Positions 1-11,730 of a stretch of DNA of 64,000 nucleotides are shown here, one piece after another (the stretch's first letter is position 1; every line of letters begins with the position of its first letter). Origin of the DNA: Beaufortia kweichowensis (taxonomy: Eukaryota > Chordata > Actinopteri > Cypriniformes > Gastromyzontidae); contig CM032802.1 of assembly GCA_019155185.1 (NCBI GenBank), positions 1,646,001-1,710,000 on the forward strand. The letters are read 5' to 3'. The translations under genes were made by a program, and so were the position numbers. The notes under the pieces are model-generated. The model worked only from the letters and a program-made list of their open reading frames with translations, searched no databases and was not told the DNA's origin.

Positions 1-40
1 AGAGAGAGAGAGAGAGAGAGAGGAGAGAGGAGAGAGAAGA
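1..40. repeat. (AG)n microsatellite, cut by window edge
   Basis: Alternating AG from base 1, with GG interruptions near 22 and 29, ending in AGAAGAAAAT. Its true length is unknown because it runs off the window. It is followed at about 42-78 by two tandem copies of a short AAAATGTTTTACATA unit. Confidence 0.95.
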
Positions 41-78
41 AAATGTTTTACATAGAAAAATGTTTTACATAAAAAAAT

Positions 79-1055
79 ACACATACTCTGCTATAAATAC
101 CTTCTTGTATCTTCTTGTTTAATTAGTTTACTTTTCCCCATTTTTAATTACTTTCTAATTTAAATCGCATTTTTGAATTATCTCAGAGCTTCAGTTCAAG
201 ACTTGCAACTCTTTATTAAAGAACTTTCTGAAGCGCCAGTAGGGGAAAAAACACTTTACTGAACACAGGCCATTGAAAAAAATGGGCAGTCACTGTTGAG
301 CCATATAAAGTGTAAAATCCAGATCCAATTTGGTGGTTTGATCTTGTTAGATGAACTGCGGGTCAGTCCTGCTATCAAAAACTCTTGGTGTTAATTCCTC
401 TGTGGCCCGTCGCAGGCGGTTCCGCCCACACAGACGCTGCTAATGTGTCGAATTAGCTTCTGTAACATGAACTCTTGTGACAACAGCTACTCTGTGCAGC
501 TGACATTTGAAGTAAATATCATCCGGCTGACATTACAAATTCACGGAGCCGCTTTTTAACCCAGCCGTACAATATAATATACAGTCTCTCCAAATGTTCT
601 GCCCTCGTTCTCTCTTAATTTACCCGCTCTCTTATTAATCTTAATTGTTGAATGGCCTCACACTTCACATCATATTGGAATAATTTCCAGGATGTCAGTC
701 ATAAAGCAAGGGTTAGATGTTAACATGTAAATGCACTTAACCTTTTGTGCCAGAGCGTGGAGAACTGATATACAGTAATAATAGGCTATAATTTCTCAGG
801 CTTTTTTGATGGGGAAGGGATTGTATAGATAACATGACCACACTTGTGTCTGGTGTGTGAAGCACATTGTGTGGTGGTCTGTTTTTATTCAGGTGGTCAT
901 AATGCTCAGCATCGGTTCTAGGATGGCATTGACATGCATGCATTGTGGTTTGCGGTATAATCTGATTTACGCATGTTAAATTATACCTGTTTTATGAGAA
1001 TCTACAGGACTAACATCAAAGTCCTGTTATTTATTTAAACTATGTTATTATGTTC
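79..1055. other. No gene seen; mixed-composition block at about 360-600
   Basis: No splice-bounded open frame or mobile-element ends were found. The part from about 360 to 600 is less AT-rich, has several CpGs and no simple repeat. Such islands in fish gene deserts are often conserved regulatory elements, but conservation cannot be judged from one sequence. Confidence 0.3.
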
Positions 1056-1353
1056 TTAAAGGAATAGTTTACTCAGAAATAAAATTCTCTCATAATTTAC
1101 ATACATACCTTCATGCCAGCCCGGATGTCCCAGATATGATGTCTTCTCTTCAGCACAAACTAATATTTTATAATAAAATACTGACTTATATACTGTATGA
1201 CTCAAAATGGTAAAGCTCCAAAAAGCACATCCATACATCATTAAAGTAATCCAGATGAAATAGACTCCAGAGAAATAATAGATTTTTAAATATGGCACCA
1301 CATCCTCACATAATGAGAAGAGAATTACATTTTTGGGTGAACTTTTCCTTTAA
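1056..1353. mobile_element. MITE family B, full-length copy (298 bp)
   Basis: The element starts with TTAAAGGAATAGTTTACTCA and ends with TGGGTGAACTTTTCCTTTAA. The reverse complement of the end matches the start at 16 of 20 bases, so these are terminal inverted repeats. No coding sequence for a transposase is present, so it is non-autonomous. Related pieces are at 25.27, 34.05, 43.19, 35.53 and 51.26 kb. Ends of this style are very common in cyprinid genomes (general knowledge). A stray 81-codon minus-strand frame inside it is not a gene. Confidence 0.8.
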
Positions 1354-2306
1354 ATACTGTATTTACTTTTAGATTAAGTGTTTATGATATAAATAATTGT
1401 GTTTAGTCAGGTGTTTTTTACCAAACGCAGTAATATAGTAACATAGTTGCACACAAAGTTTTATTACTGACAATGTTTAAAGACCTATGATTTATAATTT
1501 ATTTATTTATCATTTATTTAAACAACATGAGACATGAAGCAAATTAGCAGCAATTTTGCAGTTTTGTGTTTATCTTTAATGTATATTTCTAGCAGCATGC
1601 AGCACATCTTATCGGTCACATTTATTGGATACATCTGAAAAGTTTAATGTTTTAGTGCATAACTTAAGCCAGGTACCAAATGCTGTTCTCAGCACAAATT
1701 CAGTCCAAAATAAGATGTGACACCAATATGAGCAACAAGACAGATGCACGGCCCATAATGCATCAGCAGGATATGGAAAGCTTGTCTTTGTTTCTCAAAG
1801 CATTAAGAAAGCCTTTAAATAACTCATTTGGACATATGGATAACAACACTACTTATACCCAAGTTGCATTATGTATATTCTACATCACATTACACAGATG
1901 CAGCAAAAAAAAGAAAGAAACTTTTGCTTGTCACTTATGTTTCTTTGTGTTAGCCAGGCCCGTGTCTCTGTCCACCTGTCTTATGTGAGCACAGATCTGG
2001 ATAGCAGACGCAGTACACACATGGGTATTTAAATTGTGCACAAAGCACAGTGAACAGAAAGTTAGAGGAACTGGCATTAGGGCCCATCTGCTCTCTACAG
2101 CTGGCTGTCTGACAGCTGGAAATGGATTCTATTGAGATTGGTACCTGTGTCTCAGACTCAGCATCATGCAGCCGGAGCGATGCATTAATGCAATTAATTT
2201 AGCCAGTGGTCTAAAAGCCAGAAGGAAAGAGAGAGATGCCAATAAAGTCATGCCATCAACACTATTATACCATTAATGGTAATGCCAATGAAGCACTTTG
2301 ACTTGA

Positions 2307-2308
<2 letters not shown>
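1354..2308. other. No gene seen; non-repetitive block at about 2080-2260
   Basis: AT-rich DNA with no recognisable element. The last 180 bases before the GA tract are of balanced composition and contain the palindromic ATTAATGCAATTAAT, an AT-rich homeodomain-like motif. No conserved reading frame is apparent. Confidence 0.3.

Positions 2309-2386
<78 letters not shown>
2309..2386. repeat. (AG)38 microsatellite
   Basis: Uninterrupted AG run of about 77 bases. The serine-leucine frame read through it on the minus strand is a repeat artefact. Confidence 0.97.
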
Positions 2387-2389
<3 letters not shown>

Positions 2390-2765
2390 GTGAGTATGTG
2401 TATGCTGACATGCGGTGGCCTGATGCCGAGTCAGCTTTCCTCACCTGACCACAGAGACTCGCACCACCAGCCAACTGGCCATTAAGACGCACTGTGCGTT
2501 CCCAAACAACATCACATTACAGTACATTAGCTGAACACTCCCAACTGAAGGATGGACAAACAGGAGATGTTGTATTGTATGTGTCTCCATTACTATATGT
2601 ATGTGTATAAAACAACAATAATATATTGTTTATCAGTCTCTGAATTGAAACTCCTGCCATGTTTCTTCATGCACTACTAACAGCAGTTGCTTATAATGGG
2701 CCTTATAAATAAGTTTCTCACTTTATTATTCATGTATGGTTGCTGTGTTACTTCTCTCTGTGCAG

Positions 2766-2823
2766 GTCAAGATGGACCAATCATAATCATTTGTGATTGC
2801 TGGAGATCCAGATTGTATTTCAG
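2766..2823 (+). other. Exon-like segment (58 bp), unassigned
   Basis: A pyrimidine-rich acceptor (TTCTCTCTGTGCAG) precedes it and a donor CAG|GTACAA follows. Only one frame is open across it, entered after a split codon with two bases in this exon. The encoded peptide is hydrophobic-cysteine rich (IIIICDCW) and unfamiliar. Chance acceptor/donor pairs are common in 64 kb, so this is weak. Confidence 0.15.
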
Positions 2824-3004
2824 GTACAAATACTTTCTTTTTTCTTATCAGTGTTGTTTGTTAAATCAAGCATCACTATTATTTTTACTCATACATGCAT
2901 TTCTAAGTGTGAAGATTGACATGATATGTCTTGACTTGATATGTCAGATTGTGTGGCTTGTTAAGGAAAACTGTGCTAAGCTTTCTTAGAAACAATTTGC
3001 ACAT

Positions 3005-3167
3005 ACACTCCTAAAAATAAAGGTGCCATTTCTGCCTGTATTTCATTATAGAAGTTTAATTTACAGAGAATCTGTCTTCTGTTGGTTCTTCTGTTTGGTT
3101 CTTTAAGGAACTAAACATTTTTTTTCAAAGAAAGAACCTTTTGAAGCATCTTTATTTTTAAGAGTGT
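3005..3167. mobile_element. MITE family C, copy 1
   Basis: Starts ACACTCCTAAAAATAAAGG and ends CTTTATTTTTAAGAGTGT, an inverted-repeat pair. The interior has the paired GGTTCTT / AAGAACC blocks seen again in the copies at 32.1 and 60.3 kb. No coding capacity. Confidence 0.75.
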
Positions 3168-5800
3168 CAGCCAAAAACAAAATTAAATCTTATAGATTAA
3201 GGATTGAGTGACACTTTTTATTACATTTTTAATTACAACACAATTTTTTGCTAGTTTACATATGTCTCTAATAAACCAAAACAAATGATAAAATGTGAGT
3301 ATACATCTTCCAACACAATCTCACACAACATTTTACAAGATGGCTAATTCGTATGAATTTGTAAGATCTCTTTCATACATTTTGGTATGATCTGCTTTTG
3401 TGCCAGAGACAAAAGGTTTAGGAGTAGGATTGGGGTGGAGCTTTATTCTTGCTTTATTCGAGTTCAGGCTGGATTTTGTCATTAGAAAATTCAACCAAAT
3501 AGAAAAAGCCATAGTTGACCATGATATTCGGAGACACATATATGAGAAGCTTCATATCATCATCAGGTGCAGGAGCCAGACTGTCTGTAATCATGTTCTG
3601 GTCTCATGGGTCAGACTCAATCAGTGCCTGATGGACAATTGGAAGAACATGGTGGTGACAATCAAGGCACCTCATCTTGTCATCTGCTGAAGAGAGAAGA
3701 CACTATTGATGCCTTTCCCTGGCCTACGCACACACGCACACACACCGCGCACACACACACACAGTCATGTTAGATGTACAGTATCTGTGACTATAACGGT
3801 ATCAGTCAACAGTAGTGTTAATGATCACTGACGCTTTTGAGTTAAGAAAAGTAATAGCACACCTCTTTACTACAAGCTGCAACATATAATGCATCATGCA
3901 GGTAATATAATGCATATCTGCAACATGCAGGTAAAACTGTATGCATAAGATTAAATTCAGCATTAAAGGTTTGCTCAAACCACTCACCCAAATGATGCTT
4001 TCATTAATTATTTCTGTCAGCCAAATTTGGGTTTATCTCCAATCTGAAAGGATGAAGATAAATTCATTCAAATTCAGAAAATTAGATAGAAATGCAAATA
4101 AAGATGGATTGATTCACAGACTGGGCATGTGATTGGAGGAGAAGCCAGAAAGAGTCTGAGAAAATGACAGAGACAAATTGGACGTCTAAAGAGAAGAGAA
4201 TAGTTAAAGAGAGCATGACAGAGAGGAATAGAGATTTAGGGAGCCACAGTTTCTTATCAGTAAAGGTCACTTGAGCAATTACACGACACATTGATTTACA
4301 CACACTGGTGGAGGCATGTGCTCCATGGACTTGAGGGTCTGTTGGTATTTTTCATGGGATTGCATGCCCTATCACTCCTAATGTGTGTGTGTGTGTGTGT
4401 CTGGGTGAAGTTTATAACTAATTAAAGTTCTTTCTAATATTAACAATAATTACTGCATTTTTTATGTTCTGCATATATAGTGAATTTGTTAAATCATGGT
4501 GCAGATAATGATTACAATAACTTAAAACATTCACATGTTCTGTTTGGAGTCTGAAGGACTCAAAATCTTTTTGAAATTGAATTGATTTAGATTAATCAGG
4601 TGAATTCTTCATGATTCTTATCTTATGAAAATAAATAATTAACATAATTCTATTTATGATTTGGGATTCAGACATCTCAGGAATAAAACATGAATACATT
4701 TTAAACAGTTGTTTTAAAACAACAGAGGGTCTAATAACAGACCCTTCAATAACAGCTGTCAAATGGGTTTTTAATCAAGTCAGAATCTGAAGGAAAATGA
4801 CTTTGAATATTTTGTAAATGATTCGGCTCTTTCTGACAGTAAAGGGACATTAGGGTTATATAATGAAAAGGCCCATATCACTGGTTCTTACTGGTCTCAG
4901 GTTTCATTTGCTGTAAAAAGAAATCCAAAGTTCACCCTGAAAGTCTTTTGGAGTTTACTTCTAAACTTTCTCATTTAGCAGATCGATCAGTCAGCTGAGG
5001 ACTCGGTCTTCTCATAATGAATACTCTCACTGCTTATTTCACTCAGCCTCTCTGAGCTGGATTTACATCCTGCTTAAAAATACTTTCAGAAAACAAACAG
5101 ACAATCACAAATGATTTCTTAAATGCTTCATACTGTATTACCGCATTACCTTTGACACAGCATGTAAATGCAGTATATGAATTTATTGTATAAGTAAATA
5201 CTTTGATTGTTACCATCTGGCACAACCACTGTACTATATGTAAGAAAAGATTATGTGAAATGCTAGTGGCCAAAAACTGAAAGTGTACAGTCCATATCTT
5301 GTAGTTTTTTCTTCTGTTTCTCTGTATTGAACTCTATGACAACCCAGAGAAAAGTTGTTAAAAACTTGCCATTATTGCCAAATTTGGTAACAGCGCCAAC
5401 TGCTAGTAATAAATATATAAACAAATTTTAATTAATGACCTAATTTTGCCTAGAGTCTGGTTTCTTTGGCAACAGCATAAAGTTGTGATATGACGCAGTG
5501 GATAAATCTCTTGGCAAATACTTAAAATCTTGTACGTTCAAACCATACTGTGCTTACTGAAGGTCTGTGATCTTAAATTGCACATTGTTTTAACCTTTAA
5601 GCCTTTCTATCACGCTTACTAAAGTGTAGACTATGCCTTGGCCAGTCTAACACTGTTCATGACTACTGTATATTTATAACTGACATCAAGAAAAATACTA
5701 TTTTTGCTCATTTTTTACATTTTAATAACTTGATTTTACTTTTAGAAAATGTCAAAATGTTCATGTCAGTATATGGTTTTTTATAATTACAGTACTTTGT
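3168..5800. other. No gene seen; short CA and GT tracts
   Basis: Contains an imperfect CA tract at about 3726-3764 and a GT tract at 4382-4401. Otherwise AT-rich unique DNA. The short open frames here have no splice context or coding-like composition. Confidence 0.5.
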
Positions 5801-6170
5801 TTTGGAAGACATGTCAATCTCTGTCTCACATCAAGAGAGTAAAAATCTAGAAGAGTTTCCGTGGCAACACCGAGATTCTAATTGGAGTTCTTTTCCTCCC
5901 CACATCTTTCTCTCAATGGTAATCTGTCAGGTGAAAGATGCAGATTTCCTGACAGGCAGATGCCTCTGGAGAAGGCAGTGGGGCTGAATGAAAGGAAATT
6001 GATTTGTTCAGAAGGCCCGTGAGGCAGGGCAGAGAGATGCTCTCAACCTGCCTCCTCTGATTGATTTCTGAGGAGATGACCAGGTCCTCTTCCCCTCCTC
6101 ACCTGATGGCCCGAGTGAGGGGATAACAAAACCTCCCCCAATCTATTTCAGGAAAGAAGATTGTTGCACA
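5801..6170. other. Non-repetitive, balanced-composition block; possible regulatory element
   Basis: About 370 bases with far fewer AT runs than the surroundings, opening with an RFX-type motif at 5855. On the minus strand, 6103-6142 is bounded by an acceptor (TTCTTTCCTGAAATAG) and a donor (CAG|GTGAGG) and is open in all three frames. It could therefore be a small exon of the minus-strand gene suggested upstream. Nothing here identifies a product. Confidence 0.3.
5855..5868. promoter_or_regulatory. RFX X-box-like motif
   Basis: GTTTCCGTGGCAAC fits the RFX-family X-box (two half sites around a two-base spacer). It lies at the edge of a balanced-composition block, 1.7 kb from the CpG-dense patch. 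Confidence 0.4.
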
Positions 6171-6333
6171 TGAATAATTTTTTAGGTACTTGAGTTACAT
6201 TAGATACAAGAGGCTTTGCCACATTTGCTATGGATGCTGAAACTAAATCCAAAACTTTTTTGGTAAGATGAATGCCAAAAATCTGCAGGGGCATAGACAG
6301 ACAGATAACTATGATGTTTTGGCACATACCATG

Positions 6334-6347
6334 GTTACCATGGTAAC
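6334..6347. promoter_or_regulatory. Perfect palindromic RFX X-box
   Basis: GTTACCATGGTAAC is a perfect 14-base palindrome that matches the RFX X-box consensus. It lies about 1.1 kb from the putative divergent promoter. Occupancy is unknown. Confidence 0.45.
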
Positions 6348-6810
6348 TTTTTTCTAAAGGGCACTTTGTACTAGAAGCATCTGCTAACTAAGAGAAAAAC
6401 AATTGATATTATCTCTCAGTAGCATGCTTTAAAGAAACGCAGACATCAAAACTAGGACAATAATCTCTGGTGTATAAATAAGCACTAAATCAGTTTGAAA
6501 GTGCTCTAGAAAGACATCTTGTTCTCAAGGTGATTAAACAGTTTCCCATGATCTGCAATGTCAACAGTAACACTCACATCTGGAAGCGTGGGATCAAAAA
6601 CACTATTCTTAGCTTTGATATCATTCAAGTAAGCACTGAGACTCATTCATTTTTAACCTTTCATTTCTTTGAGAAAAGCCCTGATTCCAACTTCTGCTTT
6701 TCAACATCACTATCACTTACAGCATGATGAATGTAAACGCAGCTCTACTCTGGCTGTGAAAGGCTTTCTTAACAAGGTTAAGTGCACTCTCTGAATATAT
6801 TCCCTCTCAC

Positions 6811-6943
6811 AGCTAAACTTTTCTTTGTATAGTTGCTGTATTGTCATTCTCAGTTCCAGTGTCTGGGCAGCATTGGGTGTACCAGGGGTCTTGGGTTGGC
6901 GAGCCATTTGCTGTAGAATTTTTGTAACAATGCCACCGCTAAG
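6811..6943 (-). CDS. Candidate internal coding exon, unknown protein
   Basis: On the minus strand, TTTGCCATCCAG precedes an open segment of 44 codons plus one base, ending at a GTGAGA donor. The peptide begins LSGGIVTKILQQMARQ, continues with a Thr/Pro-rich PKTPGTPN turn, then a helix-like stretch with TIQQLYKEKFS. Codon use is even and not AT-driven, unlike neighbouring chance frames. The frame can be read on past the donor to a stop near 6713, so the 3' boundary is uncertain. It is in phase with the possible start exon at 7422-7433: a joined protein would begin MSRH and pass straight into LSGG. I do not recognise the family. It could also be a retrocopy fragment or a chance frame. Confidence 0.35.
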
Positions 6944-7421
6944 CTGGATGGCAAAGACTTTGCCAAATCATTTATTAAACATTGCCACTGGCTCATGCTT
7001 CTGCTTGCTTCATGTCATGTGAGGAAAGCCCAGACACTGTTTTCCCCACCTGGATGTGAAGGGATTCTGTCGCTGCATTCTTGAAGATTCATACAGTATG
7101 TTAATGCCTAAGAAGACAAACAAATGACTCACATATAATACATTTATTTTTATATTTTATATGTAACATTTTGTAATGTCAAGTCACAGTCACAGTCTTT
7201 TTAATGTCATAAGGAATGGAAAAAACATTATTACTAATAAACATAACACAATATAACATTGGTTGGCACAAATAGGAATCACAATTTTTAGAAACTAAAG
7301 GCAAGTAAATGTATTTTTAGTACTGTACTATTATGTTTTTTAAAAAATGCATAATTATAAATTTTATTTTAGCAAAAATGGATTGTGGTATTGGAATGTG
7401 GAATGTAGAAAGTATACTCAC

Positions 7422-7541
7422 GTGCCTTGACATCTCCTCAACAGAAAACACCTGCTTAAATACTCCTAGTGGCAATTAATAATTTCCCAAGTCGAATTAT
7501 TAAGATTATAAGTAAGAGACAGTCAGCCTGAATGTTTATTA
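7422..7541 (-). CDS. Candidate minus-strand first exon (start codon plus 5' UTR)
   Basis: On the minus strand a good donor (CAC|GTGAGT) ends at 7422. Twelve bases inside the exon is an ATG with a purine at -3 (GAGGAGATG), giving codons MSRH before the intron. The segment leads back into the CpG-dense patch, where transcription could begin. The putative intron to the next candidate exon is 478 bp (6944-7421). The 5' limit given is nominal, because no TATA box or initiator fixes the start. If real, this is one half of a divergent promoter pair. Confidence 0.3.
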
Positions 7542-8105
7542 CACTCTCCACGCAGATCGTAAACCATTGAAATCTGTTGCGAAATGTAAGCGAGAAATGT
7601 GAAAGTGAGTTTTTATACAGAAAACAACAACTTACTCGTTTACTTGCATGTGTTTAGAGGCAATCTTACCCGGTCCAATATGGCGGCGCCAGTGACGTAC
7701 AAATCATCAGTGAATGTGGCGGCTGCGGTTGTGAGCAGCACTGTCGGATTTCTTCAGGCGAATGTGGAAACGCACCCTAAGGATGCGATCGTGGAAACGA
7801 CTGGGCACGTAAGGTCATGTGATAAAGGTGTCACATTTGGAAAACAGGTGTGTTAAACTTTATATACATCGATGTCCAACGCCCCTTATGACGTTTTGTG
7901 GTTTGTTATTTAACTTAAAACAAAAGTCTGAGCGCATCACAAGCGTCCTTTGAGTAATATTGAGGAGATTAAAAAGGGTGATTTGTGGGCTCCGTGAAGG
8001 TGAATTTAAGGTGGATTATAAGCGTTTTGTCCATTTACGCGTGACGTTCTACTCAAGTTCATTGCGTGCGGATGTGGCGGAAATGCAGGAGTCCCCCGCC
8101 GGATG
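7541..8105. promoter_or_regulatory. CpG-dense patch, candidate divergent promoter
   Basis: I count 33 CpG dinucleotides in about 565 bases of otherwise CpG-poor DNA, at or above random expectation for the local GC. That is the mark of an unmethylated promoter-type island. It contains CCAATATGGCGGC at about 7675-7687, a perfect YY1-type motif of the kind found just downstream of start sites, with its ATG as a possible start codon. It also contains three CRE-like TGACGT cores (near 7692, 7890 and 8044). Candidate first exons leave it in both directions. Confidence 0.5.
7680..7808 (+). CDS. Candidate plus-strand first coding exon, unknown protein
   Basis: ATG lies inside the YY1-type motif and begins MAAPVTYKSS. 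The frame stays open for exactly 43 codons to a donor (CAC|GTAAGG) in phase 0, ending VETTGH. The segment is rich in Ala, Val, Thr and Ser, without a clear signal peptide or domain. CpG density and the motif support a first exon. The next plus-strand exon candidate that accepts phase 0 begins at 13958, which would imply an intron of about 6.1 kb. Because the YY1 motif itself contains ATG, the frame could be an untranslated first exon. No family recognised. Confidence 0.35.
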
Positions 8106-10267
8106 CCCTTGTTGAATGTGAACATGTGCAGGAAATACAAAGCAGGTGTATGTTTGGTGAGTCTCATCACACAATGTCACCCTGCTGTCAAACAACAGAC
8201 ACTTATTCCAGTGGGTTTAATGGGAATTGGAAAGGAACTGTAATGATCGTGATTTGTTGGGGTTCTGTTTGTGTTAGGGTGTACCTGCTGTATGGGAACC
8301 AATAACACAATTAAATCAAACTGGAATCGGACCCAAAACACTTTAAATCAAAGCATTTTGAAGTGGTTTTTAATGGTAAACAGCCAATGGTTCATGTTTG
8401 TAATAGATTTTACAATTTAGCAGGGCTGCATTGTAGTATTCTGCAAAATTAACTAAAATTGTATTCAATCTTTTGATCCTTTGTTGTAAAGCTATGCGTT
8501 ACTTAGCTAGTTGTGTCTTGATCAGTGTGACATGACAATGTGACATGAGTTGTTCAAAAATCATTTTGTAGTTTATATTCAGTAAATGCTCTTCTTGGTC
8601 TATAAAGAAACTTTTGAGTTACGACTGCTAGTGTATTTAGACTTATACTATATTTTTATTTCAGTAAGGCAGTCTGCTTATTTTAGACTTGCTTTTCAGG
8701 CCAGTTTGCTTGTTTTCTCCACACTGAATCAGAGGAACACAGGAGCTGATTCAGAATGTTTTCTGTTCTCTGTAATTACCCGAAGCGATGTTAACTAATT
8801 ACAGACACATTAAGACAGCAAAACAGAAACTTAGAAATAAGAGATGTTTGCAAAAGAAGGTAAACGTAAATTTGTTAGATTGAGAACCCACAATGGCCCA
8901 TAATGAGTTGTTATTGGGGTTGATAAGCAAATTTCGGATGATAGAAACTGCAGTGTCAAGTCCTCCTCGGCAGATGTAAATACGTGGCTGTAATTCGAAC
9001 ATTTTCAGTAAATAGCAAACACAGACAGAAAATACCAAGTGGAACCAATGCACTAAAAATGTTGTCGATGCTTTAAATAGTAGGGTTTTTTTATTTTAGA
9101 CTGTGTCAGTGACGCTTTAACACTTGAGAATATTTTCTAAAGAAGTCTCTTGATGTTGTTTTTTACTAATTGAACACAAGTAGAAGTAAAAGCTCATGTC
9201 TATGAGTGTTTGCAACTAATACCAAATTGCATGTACAGTATTTTGTATCAGAAAACTGATGTGTCGTCGAATAACAGCGGGTTGATTTATTTGTTCATTA
9301 CACACAGTTGTCGTAGGTGTCTGTATACGCAGTGGTTTTAGTTAGACAACATGTGTGTACCCTAGGAAATGTTAAGGGGAAAATATCTGGTAGATACTGT
9401 AAAACATGATTTTTGTGATTGAAGCTTGAGGGCATAATGGAGACAGAAATGACTGATGTGCTACAAGTTGATGTGATACAGCTTAATTTTCCTCCGCTGC
9501 GTTTTGCGGTTAAAATAAAAAGTGGGCCAGCCTGCCATAGGCATCACAAATGAGAAACGTTTGTCATTTACCTGACAGAAAGGAGAAACCTCACGGATGC
9601 GTACAAATTTCACTTTCCATTTAACACGTTTTTGTCAAAGCATTTATTTCTGACCACATCAAAACAAATCTCAGTTGTCTTAAAAATGAAACCTGTCACC
9701 TTCAAGTACACCTGTACGGCGATAAAAGCCGAATAAATTAGCATTCACGTGTTCTATCAAGTACTCGAGACCTCAAAAGTGGAAGATCGTGCATTTTAAT
9801 TCCAGTAGAAACGGCTCATCAGGAAATCCATTAAGATCTGCCTCTCCATGTCAAGTCAGTCGGGTATCATGTACTTTCCAGGCAGATGCAAGAGTCCCGC
9901 ATCGCTCTGCCTGCGGTTATTTTGAAAGCCTGTACATCAGTACAAACCATTCTTTTTGTTCCTCTTTCCCTGTAATAAGACTTAAACGCTACTCACAAAC
10001 ACATTTCCCACTGCTGTCTATTAATAAAGGTTAACGTCAATGACTCTTTTAATGTTCTTTTATTGCATTATAAATGTTACTTAAAAAAGCATTTGCTTTT
10101 AAAGAGCTGCTTTTCTTTTTAAGGATGACTTTCAGACTTTGTAGCTTTACCTGGACTGATACTCAGCAGTTCCAGCTTTATGCACATGACATTTATTAGT
10201 CAAAACTTAAATTCCCACAGAATGTATTTATTACCAGTATATTGAATCATCTGTTTATATTTTACTA
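8106..10267. other. No gene or element seen
   Basis: AT-rich unique DNA, intron-like if the candidate plus-strand first exon is real. No splice-bounded open frames, no inverted-repeat termini and no long simple repeats were found. Confidence 0.5.
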
Positions 10268-10702
10268 AAGTTCTGTTGATAGAAATCAGACACCAGAACA
10301 ATATCAGTCTGTGTACAAGTCTGTTTTTGAAAAATGGAAATATACGTGTTATGAATGTGCCAAAAAGAACACACGTTTTTGAGAGGCAACAAACTTTGTA
10401 GGATTTCTATTAATTAAAATACACAAATCAGAAGCAATAATACCCAATAAATGAAGAAGAGATGACTCTTTAAAGAACATCAAATAGTTATTTTATTTGT
10501 TTATGAGAAATATGGACTGTTATGAATATGACAATTCTGAAAACAGCACTTTACCTGAATACAAAAAACCATGCTTTTAACATAAGCAAATGTTTTAGAA
10601 ACTTTAAGAGAGACCTCACATGAGGATTTAAACCATCAAATATTGAAAACCTTTGATAAACAACTTTTCATGGTAAGGTTGACATTTGCATGGAATTGCC
10701 AA
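10268..10702 (-). mobile_element. MITE family A, copy 1 (minus orientation)
   Basis: Read on the minus strand it begins GGCAATTCCATGCAAATGTC and carries the diagnostic internal blocks of family A: TCAATATTTGATGGTTTAAA, ATGAAGAAGAGATGACTC (as seen on the plus strand) and TCCTACAAAGT. The far terminal repeat is missing or degenerate. It lies head-to-head with copy 2, 0.6 kb downstream. Confidence 0.8.
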
Positions 10703-11316
10703 AATTTAGTATCACCATCATACGAACAGGTGTGGCACAGTTACAGTTTTTCCACTGTGATGTTGTGAAATGAGAATTTTAACACCTGCCCAAATATTAA
10801 TAACCTTTAGACCAAACAGCCTTAGACATTTCTACTGCTAAGCTCTTCTGTTAGCTTAATACAGCTTGACTTTGTGTTTGTATTAACTTAAATTTACTGA
10901 CTGAACCATTTAGTCTGGAAATATCAGCTTTAGATTCCATAAAAACCTGGACAATTTCACAGCCTGCGGCTTAATGTACTGCAATCATCAATACACCAGA
11001 GTATGGGAGTCTGTGCGTGTGTATGACGCAATTCTGAAACGTACTGCACAACAGTAAATCTCCCTGTACCTTTGTGAATGCCTCCAGTGATCCACGGAGA
11101 AGGATAACATTTGCTATCATAATGTCAGATTAAAGCGTTTTATTGCATATAGCCTGTGGGTTTAGTCATCCTCCCTGCTGTTTTTAATCTATAATTTAAG
11201 CACAGCTGTATGTAGATCACGCGCCTCTATGACTAGTTCATCCTGATGTGGTCATGATGATGGTGTGCTCTCATGCTCTCAACTAACCTGTTCTCAGGTT
11301 GTATGAAAAAAAGATT

Positions 11317-11730
11317 TGGGCAATTCCATTCAAATATCAACCTTACCAAGGTTTTCATCATACTGATAGCTCAGATGTCAATATTTGGTGGTTTAAATAC
11401 TCATGTGAGGTCTCTCATTTGTTTATGTTTAAAGCATTATTTTTCATAGTCAGCTAAACTGCTATTTTCTAAATTGTCCATATATCCATAACAGTCCATA
11501 TTCCTCATAAATAATTACATGAAAATAAGAGTCATCTCTTCTTTATTTATTGGGTATTATTGCTTCTGGTTTGTGCATTTGAATTCACAGAAATCCTACA
11601 AAGTATGACACATTTATATATATTTTTTACTTAAATAAATAACTTGTGCATAGACTGATATTTTACTGATGTTTGGACTCTATCAACAGCGGTTTAGTAA
11701 AATAAAAATAGATGGTTCAAGTTTGCTCGT
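11317..11730 (+). mobile_element. MITE family A, copy 2
   Basis: Begins TGGGCAATTCCATTCAAAT and contains CAATATTTGGTGGTTTAAA, then GGTATTATTGCTTCTGG and CACAGAAATCCTACAAAGT. These blocks are shared with the copies at 10.3, 43.9, 49.4 and 59.0 kb. The right terminus is not recognisable. Confidence 0.8.

Noticed and set aside
2265..2492. Ser-Leu frame on the minus strand
   Set aside because: Reads through the GA microsatellite.
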